From Fortiea contorta PCC 7126 (GTDB lineage: Bacteria; Cyanobacteriota; Cyanobacteriia; Cyanobacteriales; Nostocaceae), in assembly GCF_000332295.1 (NCBI RefSeq), contig NZ_KB235930.1, positions 3,189,895 through 3,253,894 of the forward strand: a stretch of 64,000 nucleotides of DNA, given 5' to 3'. The notes under the pieces were generated by a model. That model searched no databases, had not been told where the DNA came from, and saw only the letters and a program-made list of their open reading frames with translations. The position numbers and the translations under genes were made by a program. Below are positions 37,277 to 45,907 of the stretch, in pieces. Each line of letters starts with the position of its first letter. The first letter of the stretch is position 1.

Positions 37277-38536
37277 TTAAATTATTGAATATTCACAATT
37301 ATATTTTAATTTTATAACTCCCTTGACGTCAGAAGAATATTTAAATATTGTTGTATTTTCATCTGTTGATAATTCTTCTTCTATCAAGAGATCCAGTATT
37401 TGGTATTTATCAATCCATCCATGTGATGTTTGAATTGCGAAACCTAATTTATAATGCCCAGCTATAAGGCATAGGTCTTTAATTCTACCCTGAAAATCTA
37501 TAGTTTGGTTGGCATTTAATGAAATTTTTGCACCTTCTTTGTTGCCTATATCAATTAATGTTAACCTCGTCCCTGTGAGTGTGTATAGTAAAATTACTGC
37601 TGATAAAATATGACATGGTTCTTGTTGAGAACTAATTTTGAGGGAAAATTCCAATTCGTTATGATAAAAACTATAGCTAAATGATTTTAGTAGCAAATTC
37701 TTTGATATCAGCAGATTTTTTACACAATTAATACTGGAATCTATATTTAAGTGATTATATGAATGCATAATAGAATATATATCACTCTGTTGCTTAACTC
37801 TACCATTTTCTAATAAAATTCCTTGTGTGCATACAGTTTGAATAGCATCCATATTATGACTAACAAAAATAATCGTTCGTTTGTCATGTTTGCTGATATC
37901 TTCCATCTTACCTAAGCACTTTTTTTGGAACTGAGCATCGCCAACTGCTAACACTTCATCCACCACCAAAATTTCTGGTTCCAAATGCGCTGCGACTGCA
38001 AATGCTAACCGGACGTACATACCGGAAGAATAACGCTTAACAGGTGTATCTAAAAATTTTTCCACCTCTGCAAACGCCACAATCTCATCAAATTTATGTT
38101 TAATTTCTGCCTTACTCATCCCTAGAATTGCACCATTGAGATAAATATTTTCTCGTCCGGTTAACTCCGGGTGAAACCCCGTTCCCACTTCTAGTAAACT
38201 GGCGATTCTACCTTGAATATTGATGCATCCGGTTGTGGGTTCTGTAATTTGGCTTAAAATCTTTAATAAAGTTGATTTACCCGCTCCGTTGCGCCCGATA
38301 ATGCCAACTCTTTCGCCTTGTTTAATCTCAAATGAGACATTGTTCAAAGCCCAAAAATCCTCACGGTCTGGATGAGATATTTCCTTACCAAAAGATTTAA
38401 AAAAGTTTTTACTTAAAGATTTTGCCTGATTACTGATAGATTCTCGTAAGGATTTATAAGTGCCTTGTCTCTCTGATTGATGATTAATAATGTACTTTTT
38501 TCCTAAATTTTCTACGCGAATAACTGTATCAGACAC
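37277..38536 (-). CDS. Wzt/KpsT/TagH-type polysaccharide ABC exporter ATPase
   Basis: A 419-aa protein from the preferred GTG at 38536. The longer GTG at 38545 would put the GAGGA ribosome site too close. Residues 1-250 are the ABC domain: Walker A GRNGAGKS (about 81-88), signature YSSGM, Walker [13 protein letters not shown] and the switch His in VSHNMD. About 150 extra C-terminal residues match the sugar-binding Wzt extension of O-antigen exporters, which recognises the finished chain end. Its permease partner is encoded just upstream with a ~6-15 bp gap. It should power export of the glycan over the inner membrane. Confidence 0.92.
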   Translation of the reverse strand: MSDTVIRVENLGKKYIINHQSERQGTYKSLRESISNQAKSLSKNFFKSFGKEISHPDREDFWALNNVSFEIKQGERVGIIGRNGAGKSTLLKILSQITEPTTGCINIQGRIASLLEVGTGFHPELTGRENIYLNGAILGMSKAEIKHKFDEIVAFAEVEKFLDTPVKRYSSGMYVRLAFAVAAHLEPEILVVDEVLAVGDAQFQKKCLGKMEDISKHDKRTIIFVSHNMDAIQTVCTQGILLENGRVKQQSDIYSIMHSYNHLNIDSSINCVKNLLISKNLLLKSFSYSFYHNELEFSLKISSQQEPCHILSAVILLYTLTGTRLTLIDIGNKEGAKISLNANQTIDFQGRIKDLCLIAGHYKLGFAIQTSHGWIDKYQILDLLIEEELSTDENTTIFKYSSDVKGVIKLKYNCEYSII

Positions 38537-38551
38537 GTAATTCACTCCTCA

Positions 38552-39394
38552 CTAAATTATGTCAGCAAATGTTCGCTCTGTTTTGCGAAAATACCAAATC
38601 CCACTTACTAGTAATAGGAATACTAATCCCAGAGAAAGCATAAATCCTGGCCAGTAAAGCTTTGATTCTCCACCTAAAATTGCCCACCGAAAGCCGTCAA
38701 TTACACCCACCATGGGGTTGATTGAATATAGCAAACGTAAGTTTTCGGGAACAATACTGCTACTAAAGCCTACAGGAGAAATGTACAAACCGAACTGCAT
38801 AATAAATGGGACTACATAACGAAAATCTCGGTATTCTACATTTAATGCTGCTAGCCATAGTCCCACTCCCATCGATGCAGCAAAAGCTATAGCAATGAAT
38901 AATGGCAATGTAAGTATCCGCCAACTAGGAATATAGTTATACCAAGCCATTAATCCTAAGAGAATCATGCCAGAAATCATGAAATCTACAAAACTAACAA
39001 TTACTGCACTAATAGGCACAATTAAACGGGGAAAATAAACTTTAGAAATTAAGTTAGCATTGCTGATTAAACTGCTACTACATTCACTTAAAGCATTAGC
39101 AAAAAACTGCCAAGGTAGCATAGCTGCAAATACTAAAATTGGATAAGGTACTCCGTCTGCAGGTAATTTTGCTAACTGTCCAAATACAATGGTAAAGACT
39201 ACCATGGTGAGAAATGGTCGAATTAATGCCCAAGCTATACCAATTAATGTTTGCTTGTAACGGACTAAAATATCGCGCCAAGCTAAAAAGTAGAGTAGTT
39301 CACGATAGCGCCACATGTCATACCAATATTGATGATCTGTGCGTCCTGCTGCAATTATTAATTCGTGTTTGGGAATAATTTTTTGATTAGTCAT
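38552..39394 (-). CDS. Wzm/KpsM-type polysaccharide ABC exporter permease
   Basis: This 280-aa ABC-2 membrane protein has an N-terminal cytoplasmic helix (YWYDMWRYRELLYFLAWRDILVRYKQTLIG), then six hydrophobic segments, ending in GIWYFRKTERTFADII. Those ends are diagnostic of polysaccharide or teichoic acid exporter permeases. It pairs with the Wzt-type ATPase encoded directly downstream. Start ATG at 39394. Confidence 0.93.
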   Translation of the reverse strand: MTNQKIIPKHELIIAAGRTDHQYWYDMWRYRELLYFLAWRDILVRYKQTLIGIAWALIRPFLTMVVFTIVFGQLAKLPADGVPYPILVFAAMLPWQFFANALSECSSSLISNANLISKVYFPRLIVPISAVIVSFVDFMISGMILLGLMAWYNYIPSWRILTLPLFIAIAFAASMGVGLWLAALNVEYRDFRYVVPFIMQFGLYISPVGFSSSIVPENLRLLYSINPMVGVIDGFRWAILGGESKLYWPGFMLSLGLVFLLLVSGIWYFRKTERTFADII

Positions 39395-39428
39395 AAATTA
39401 TTAATTGAAAGATTAATACGTTAAACGT

Positions 39429-39872
39429 TTAATCTCCAAAATGGAAATCTTTGAGGCTGTGATTACTAAGCAGTCTTGCATGTCTGCGAGTAAATTCCCC
39501 TACAGAAGAGTTACCTTGAGGATTAATTACCCCTGCTACTTGCTGCCATAGTTGGTGTGGAGCTAATGTTAGTTCATAGGTGCGTTCATCGCGTTTACGG
39601 ACGTGATACCATTTGGTTTGCTGACAGCGATCGCACCAAAATGCTTCTAACCATTCTCCTTCTATAAGTACTGTTGTTTGGTTTTTTACTAAAATTAATG
39701 CATTCCGCCGACTCATACCTCGCTGTTGCAATTGTCCTGCTCTATCGGCAAATAGTTGATATTTTTTACTCATGCTATGAAGATAGCAATTATGGAGCGG
39801 ACAATATATATTCCGGCGTTTTGAGCGGTTACGATTTCGGTCACACCTTCTGAGCAATTCTACCTCCCACAT
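39429..39872 (-). CDS. Conserved cyanobacterial protein with CxxH/CxxC cysteine motifs
   Basis: This 147-aa protein has no family name I can give. It holds IYCPLHNCYL near residue 24 and FWCDRCQQTKWYHVRKRD near residue 79, which together could form a zinc site. A conserved helix FADRAGQLQQRGMSRRNALILV lies between. Related proteins occur in other filamentous cyanobacteria, as I recall. The start may be ATG at 39872; the extra codon upstream is a TTG. The product is basic and soluble. It is upstream of the exporter genes, separated by about 34 bp from wzm, so it may share their transcript. Confidence 0.65.
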   Translation of the reverse strand: MWEVELLRRCDRNRNRSKRRNIYCPLHNCYLHSMSKKYQLFADRAGQLQQRGMSRRNALILVKNQTTVLIEGEWLEAFWCDRCQQTKWYHVRKRDERTYELTLAPHQLWQQVAGVINPQGNSSVGEFTRRHARLLSNHSLKDFHFGD

Positions 39873-39875
39873 CAA

Positions 39876-40438
39876 CTAATAAACAATTTCCGGAAGGTTA
39901 TGTTGGCAGGACTGAGATCAAAATGACCATCAAAGCCCGTTACCTAAATCAAGTACTTATTTATATAATTGCGGCAACAAAGAGACTTATTGCCGAAGTG
40001 AGAAAAAAGATGATGTATCAAGGAAACATATGAAATTTAGGCAATGATTGTTAGCTAGTTAATTATTGACATGACGCTCATTTGGGAGTAAGAACAATGA
40101 ATTATTGTGTTTATATTTAAACAGATTGTTTAGTGAAAGTATCGCCAATGTGGCTGCTATTTTTATGAATTTTATCGTTTTCAGTAAAAACCTAGTTAAC
40201 TGATGTTAATTCAAGATAAATTAAACATGATATAGCTATCTATAGCTGAGAATAAGCTTGATACTTGAGATTACATTAATTTACAGTTATTAACTTAATT
40301 AACAATCAATCATATGACTTAAATATATAAGAAAATGCCTGAAAAACAATTAAAAACTCTGCTAATAAACAAGCTAAAGCTAATGTGACATACGCACAAA
40401 AAAGTTTGATTGACTAATATTTAATTGGTGGCTATAGT
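39876..40438. other. Intergenic region between the exporter unit and a GT4 gene
   Basis: About 560 bp with no convincing gene. It contains a 36-codon frame on the plus strand (39923-40033) that I do not accept, an inverted pair CGGCAA/TTGCCG near 39973-39996, and AT-rich sequence. It probably holds the promoter for the minus-strand exporter unit. Confidence 0.4.
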
Positions 40439-41788
40439 TTACTGCGTATGACTTTGGGACATAGTTATCACCTCATCGGGTAATATTGCTTGCTGCAAAA
40501 CATCAAAGTATTGTTGAGAAATAATTTTTGGTGTAAAATGCGATCGCAAATATTGACGCCCCGCTTTACCCATACGTTCTGCTAATTGGCGATCGCTACA
40601 TAATAGACGAATAAATTGTGCTAAACTCTGACTATCGCCATTATCAAATGTACCACCACAATTCGCTTCTAAAATTAGCTGTCTTAAGTAGGAGTTTGGC
40701 GAACAAATTACCGCTATTGGTCGTCCAGATGCTAAAGCTGAATACATTTTGCTAGGCACAACTAAACTTTCACTAGATGCATCTACACTTACAAGTGACA
40801 AATCACAAGCTGTCAGGGAATAAGGTAACACTTGCTTATCTTGGTATGGCAAAAATAAGAAGTTATTTAATCCTAATGCCTTGACTTTAGTGATTAACTC
40901 ATCACGCTTGGCTCCACCACCAATACATACAAATTGAATTGGTTCATCTTGTAGTTGCTTGGCGGCGGCTAATATAGTTGACATATCATGGCAACGCCCC
41001 ATATTACCTGAGTAGAGAACAGTGAATTTTTTGACCAGATTATGTTTCCAAGCAAACCAATTTTCTTCTTTAGCAATAGGCATAATCCATTCAGGATCTG
41101 CCCAACTTTGAATCACAGAAATTTTATCTGCAATTTGCGGATATTTTGTTGCTACTTGCTGTTTCATCGCTGGACTAAGGACGACAATTCCCTTAGCATT
41201 TAGCCAAATTTGTTGATTAAGTTTTTGCCAACATTGTGTCATCCAGTTGCTTTTGGAGATTACCCCAAGAGCGATCGCTATATCCGGATAGAGATCATAA
41301 AGTATGCAGACATAGGGAAGTCGGAACAATAGATGGATAAGATATCCGATTACTGGCAAAAATGGAGGAGCAGTAGTTATTAATAATACATTGCTACGAC
41401 GCCAAGCCCTGAGCATATATAGCGCCGCACGCAGAGTATATAAGACTCCATTGATAGTTTTACCACGAATTCTTCCTCGCCAAAGTTGAGCAGTGCGTGA
41501 TCTTTGAATTCTGACTCTGTCTAAATGTTCTACTGCTGGTGCTAGGGAAGATTGAAATGCATATCCTGGTTGACTTGTGAAGACCTCAATATCTATTCCT
41601 TGTTGGCTTAAGTTTTTCACGAGTTCATCTATTAACTGTCCCGTGGCCGCATAGTCTGGAGGAAAAAATTGAGTGATTACAGACAACTTAATAGATTGCT
41701 GAGTTTTTATAGCATGTTGTTCCCTTGTTTCTAACCGATTTGAAATGGATTCAAGCAATTTTTGATTAATCCATTTGTTAAGTCTCAT
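40439..41788 (-). CDS. Family 4 glycosyltransferase (WcaI-like)
   Basis: This 449-aa GT-B enzyme begins with a charged ~32-residue leader, then LSVITQFFPPDYAATGQLIDELV as in WcaI-type colanic acid glycosyltransferases. Residues VVLSPAMKQQVATKYP and VLYSGNMGRCHDMSTIL are typical of the group. It has two hydrophobic segments near residues 125-160, which suggests membrane association. It stands apart from the other glycosyltransferase genes by 560 bp, and faces the BY-kinase gene across a long non-coding region. Confidence 0.9.
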   Translation of the reverse strand: MRLNKWINQKLLESISNRLETREQHAIKTQQSIKLSVITQFFPPDYAATGQLIDELVKNLSQQGIDIEVFTSQPGYAFQSSLAPAVEHLDRVRIQRSRTAQLWRGRIRGKTINGVLYTLRAALYMLRAWRRSNVLLITTAPPFLPVIGYLIHLLFRLPYVCILYDLYPDIAIALGVISKSNWMTQCWQKLNQQIWLNAKGIVVLSPAMKQQVATKYPQIADKISVIQSWADPEWIMPIAKEENWFAWKHNLVKKFTVLYSGNMGRCHDMSTILAAAKQLQDEPIQFVCIGGGAKRDELITKVKALGLNNFLFLPYQDKQVLPYSLTACDLSLVSVDASSESLVVPSKMYSALASGRPIAVICSPNSYLRQLILEANCGGTFDNGDSQSLAQFIRLLCSDRQLAERMGKAGRQYLRSHFTPKIISQQYFDVLQQAILPDEVITMSQSHTQ

Positions 41789-43188
41789 CAGCTGTATCCT
41801 ATGTATTCTATTTACTAGAGAAATCTCATGTCGGATGATATGAATTAAGAAATGACTTGGGATAATCTATATGGCTGTTGCGTTAGCTTACCATGTTCTC
41901 TATTCATGGTTTATTGGACAAACGGTGCTTTTGTAAAGTCCGATTGCGCTCTTAATTAATGTATTAATCAATCACTGTACACACCTTACTTAAGGCTCAC
42001 AAATTTAGTTGTCAGCCTCGCTCGTAATCCCAACGATTAATACAAAATTTTACTCAGTGAATTTTGGAGATTTGGTTATTTTAAAGTAGAAATTAGCTAA
42101 ATCAGCAAAATCATGAGCACCAAAAAATAGTTTTTGCCACGAAGATGGTTCACACGACAAGCTACCCTAAAGACTTCCAAGTAATTTTCCTCAATTTCTA
42201 AGGTGGATAAAACATTAACCACAACTTTTAATTACCATCCACTGAGAAATTGGCAGTATCTGAGTGAATCGAAATTGAGATATTACTGAATTATTTTTTG
42301 GATTACATGTACTTTTGACTTGAATACTAAGCTTTTACTTTCCGATTACATGCAATTTGGTTTCATAATATCATTTTTCAACTTAGTGTGAATGCTTTAT
42401 ACAAAATTCATGCAACCAATATTTTGTTTGACAAATTCTTTATAAATCAAACAGTTTAATCTAAGTAAATAAAAATAATATTATAAAAACTAATACTTTA
42501 AGCAACCATATTATTGCTGAACTAAATATTTTTCAATCTATTCTTTTGCTTACAGACTGGGATTTTAAGCACAGAAAATAAAAAATCATTTAAGCTCGTA
42601 CAGCAATTGGACACTAGTTATTTTTATAATTCTTGGATGATGAATTTAATTCATACCATAGGAATAGTTAGAGTCAATCCTACTTTAATTATATGTTTAT
42701 CCTCTGCCTAGGGAAAGAAAACTTGTAAGCCTTTAATTAGATAGACTTATTGAATTATGTCTAAAAAAAGACTAAATATCTCATGAAAAAATAATAATCT
42801 TTTCCAGAAAATCTTAATTATGCAACCAGTATTTAGATTAAAAGAATAATAATTTTTAGACATATTTCTGCATGGATATCAGCAAATTTTATCTAATTTA
42901 AATACCTAATTAATAGATGATTGCTTTTATGCTTCCATATCTTTGTCTTCTGTCCAGTGGCAGATATAAACTATGAAATTTTTAATAGAGCGCAACTATT
43001 ATTCAAACAAAGTTAATCATATATTAAAAAAAATACTGTCTTCTATCCCAAGAATGAAGTATTTAATTTTCTAGTTAGTAGGAGCTTACTGTAGGCTAGG
43101 TTTATGCACGAGTTTGTGAGAAGCGATGAGCACAATTGATTAACTTTGTCGCGGATGTTGTTAACACTCTTGAAAAGAATATCGAACT
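41789..43188. other. 1.4-kb non-coding divergent region
   Basis: This is the largest gap in the window. It lies between the divergent GT4 and BY-kinase genes. It is strongly AT-rich, has no open frame of 60 codons and no HIP1 site. No clear terminator, tRNA or known RNA was recognised. Two divergent promoters and their control sites must lie here. Whether it also encodes a small RNA cannot be read from sequence alone. Confidence 0.45.
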
Positions 43189-45354
43189 ATGGAGAATCAT
43201 TACTCTCGCATTTTCAATCACAATCACCAAAGCAAACTTCCCCTTAAATTTGTTGACGAGCCAGCTTTAACACCGCTTGATTATCCCAGAGATGATGGAA
43301 ATGTTCGAGAATTTATAAGTATGCTGCGGCGGAGATCGCTAATAATTATTGGTGTAACTACTGCTGTGATGATAACTTTCGTTCTCAACATGAAACTGAG
43401 CCAGCAAACACCAGAATATGAAGGTAATTTTCGACTCTTAGTGGAACCTGTTAATGAAGATAATAAAGCATTAGAGATAATTAAAGAAACTAATACAGGA
43501 CAGACTAATCTGGACTATGAAAGTCAGATACAGGTGTTGAAAAGCCCAGAAATAATGGGTAGTATAATTAAAAAGGTACAAGTTCGTTATCCAGATATCA
43601 ATTACGATTTTCTACTTAAATATTTAAAAATTACTCGTTTAAATGAAACTAAAATTATACAAGTTAGTTATCGCAGTCAAGATTCCCAGCAGGTGAAATT
43701 TGTTTTAGACACTATTGCTAAAGATTACATCAAATATAGTTCAGAGAAACGACAAAGCAAATTGAGTCAGGGAATTAATTTTGTCGAAAAAAAATTACCA
43801 TCTATCCAAAAACAAGTTGATTCTATCCAACAAGAACTACAAACATTTCGACAAAAATATGATTTTTTTGATCCTGAAAATCAAGGCTCACAAATTGCTA
43901 TTCAATTCAATTCTTTATCTGAACAGAGACAAAAAATAGAGCAAGAGTTAGCCCAGGCTCGTGCTAATTTTACTAGCCTCAAACAAAAAGACGGAGAAAT
44001 AGCGGCGTTGAATAACGCTGCACTATATCAGCAATTGTTAATTCAGGTACACCAATTAGATACGCAAATTTCTAGCGAATCTAGCCGCTTACAACCAGAG
44101 AATCCAACTATCCAAACATTACAAGAGAAACGAGAAAGCTTATTACCGTTACTTAATCAAGAATCACAGCGTTTTTTAAATGTCAAGTTTGCAGAAATAT
44201 TAACTCAGGTACAAGCACTAGAATTTCAAAGTCAACAGCTAGCGAAAATAGAAAAAATTTTAGAACAAAAACGCAAGCAATGGCCGGTTTTATCACGACA
44301 GTATGCAGAATTACAGCGAAAATTACAAACTAGTACTGAGAGTTTAAATAGGTTTCTATCTATTCAAGAAAACCTGCAAATACAGATATCACAAACAAAA
44401 CTTGGTTGGCAATTAATTCAAGCACCAGGACAACCACAAAAAGCCATTTTTGTTGCAGGTATAGCTAGGAGTTTGTTATTAGCATTGGGTACAAGCATAG
44501 TTTGTGGAATTGGTGTTGCTTTGCTGCTTGAGAAAATTGATCGTACTCACCATAGTATCCAAACTTTAAAAAAACAACTTAAATTTCCATTATTAGGAAA
44601 TATCCCCTTTGAAAAGCAAATTACCAATAACCAATATCGAATTTTCTCCAAAAAAATTCGCAAAATTAAGTCAAAAAATACACCATCGACAATTATTCCT
44701 AAATTAACTGTCATTCCCTATCAAGATTACAAAAACTACTCACCAGAGTTTTTAGAAGCTTTACAAGTGCTGTATTGCAATCTACAATTACTTGAGAGCG
44801 ATCGCTCCATTCATTCTCTAATTATTAGTTCTGCAATGCCTCGTGATGGTAAGTCTACAATTGCTTTGCATTTAGCGCAAATAGCTACAGCCATGGGACG
44901 ACGAGTACTATTAGTAGATGCTAATTTACGCCAACCTATAATTCATAAATTACTAGGTTTAAATAATTCATGGGGACTGAGTAATTTAATTACTAGTAAC
45001 TTACCAGTTGGGGAAACAATACAACAATTGCCAACGCTCAATCAATTATCTGTGATTACCGCCGGTGCCATCACATCAGAACCAATAAAGTTGCTTGCTT
45101 CGTCCAATATGAAGCAGATAATGGCAGATTTTCATGACAATTTCGACCTAGTAATTTATGATACTCCCTGTTTATCTGGGCTGGCTGACGCTAGTTTTTT
45201 AGCATCTAACACTGATGGTATTTTGTTAGTTGTGAGGATTGACAAGACAGATTCGACAATTATAGAACGTGCTCTTGATCATCTGAAAATTGCCTCTGTG
45301 AATGTTTTGGGCGTTGTTAGTAACGGACAAAAGGGTAATTCCCACAATTATTAA
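43189..45354 (+). CDS. Wzc-like tyrosine kinase/chain-length regulator (BY-kinase)
   Basis: The protein has 721 aa. Residues 35-100 form a Wzz-type N-terminus with a first membrane helix (about 50-67). A long coiled-coil periplasmic part (about 190-400, Gln-rich) follows, then a second helix (about 420-447). The C-terminal BY-kinase domain has Walker A SAMPRDGKST (about 548-557), Walker A' VLLVDANLRQP and Walker B LVIYDTPC. Such proteins set chain length and couple polymerisation to export in Wzy-type systems. The usual C-terminal tyrosine cluster is absent: the tail ends in a single Tyr. Start ATG at 43189. Confidence 0.9.
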   Translation: MENHYSRIFNHNHQSKLPLKFVDEPALTPLDYPRDDGNVREFISMLRRRSLIIIGVTTAVMITFVLNMKLSQQTPEYEGNFRLLVEPVNEDNKALEIIKETNTGQTNLDYESQIQVLKSPEIMGSIIKKVQVRYPDINYDFLLKYLKITRLNETKIIQVSYRSQDSQQVKFVLDTIAKDYIKYSSEKRQSKLSQGINFVEKKLPSIQKQVDSIQQELQTFRQKYDFFDPENQGSQIAIQFNSLSEQRQKIEQELAQARANFTSLKQKDGEIAALNNAALYQQLLIQVHQLDTQISSESSRLQPENPTIQTLQEKRESLLPLLNQESQRFLNVKFAEILTQVQALEFQSQQLAKIEKILEQKRKQWPVLSRQYAELQRKLQTSTESLNRFLSIQENLQIQISQTKLGWQLIQAPGQPQKAIFVAGIARSLLLALGTSIVCGIGVALLLEKIDRTHHSIQTLKKQLKFPLLGNIPFEKQITNNQYRIFSKKIRKIKSKNTPSTIIPKLTVIPYQDYKNYSPEFLEALQVLYCNLQLLESDRSIHSLIISSAMPRDGKSTIALHLAQIATAMGRRVLLVDANLRQPIIHKLLGLNNSWGLSNLITSNLPVGETIQQLPTLNQLSVITAGAITSEPIKLLASSNMKQIMADFHDNFDLVIYDTPCLSGLADASFLASNTDGILLVVRIDKTDSTIIERALDHLKIASVNVLGVVSNGQKGNSHNY

Positions 45355-45378
45355 TTAAGTCGAAAAGTGGGAATAAAG

Positions 45379-45424
45379 AAGGCAACAGGCAATGCTTAAT
45401 TATTACATTGCCCCTTGCCTTTTT
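45379..45424 (+). terminator. Rho-independent terminator after the BY-kinase gene
   Basis: A near-perfect stem pairs AAGGCAACAGGCAATG (45379-45394) with CATTGCCCCTTGCCTT (45406-45421), with a TTTTT run at the end. It sits 25 bp after the stop codon. Confidence 0.8.
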
Positions 45425-45494
45425 CTTGACAAATAACCATTAACAAACTTACGTTAGTTTCATTTGGTCGCCTTTTTAAATCTGAAGTTAATTG

Positions 45495-45704
45495 TTAATC
45501 CCTGCTGGATAAGAGTTTGTTAGTACTAACCAGCACAACAATTAACAATATTAGCTGAATTTGCCAAGGTGCTACGACTAAACTAAAAATCAGACTAATA
45601 ACGGCAAATACGCCAATTAGACAGGCTATTTCGTCATGAGATTTTCTCACTAAATAGCCAGTAATTAAACCAGCAAAAAGCGTGACCAAAAAAAACAAAG
45701 GCAT
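45495..45704 (-). CDS. Small membrane protein, conserved in cyanobacteria
   Basis: This 69-aa protein has two predicted membrane helices (about residues 3-19 and 28-62) and a short polar loop RKSHDEIACL. I cannot name a family. The start ATG at 45704 is followed by a hydrophobic N-terminus. It is encoded alone, convergent with the BY-kinase gene and divergent from tex. Confidence 0.65.
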   Translation of the reverse strand: MPLFFLVTLFAGLITGYLVRKSHDEIACLIGVFAVISLIFSLVVAPWQIQLILLIVVLVSTNKLLSSRD

Positions 45705-45907
45705 GTTTACAAACCTCTGAAATCAAAGGTATAGAGTTGATATAATCGGATTGAAATTGTGGTTAATTTTACATTAAGTTAGAATTAAAACGCAATCCGC
45801 TATATATAATAGCAGCGCACAGAGGTAGATTTGCACAACATCTTATCCTAGCAATAAGACAGTAATCTTGCATAATACCTTAAGAAGTAGCTTTTTCCAG
45901 ACTTTCG

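Noticed and set aside
39923-40033. 36-codon plus-strand frame starting MTIKARYLNQVLIYII
   Set aside because: It has no ribosome site, overlaps likely promoter sequence and shows no family resemblance.
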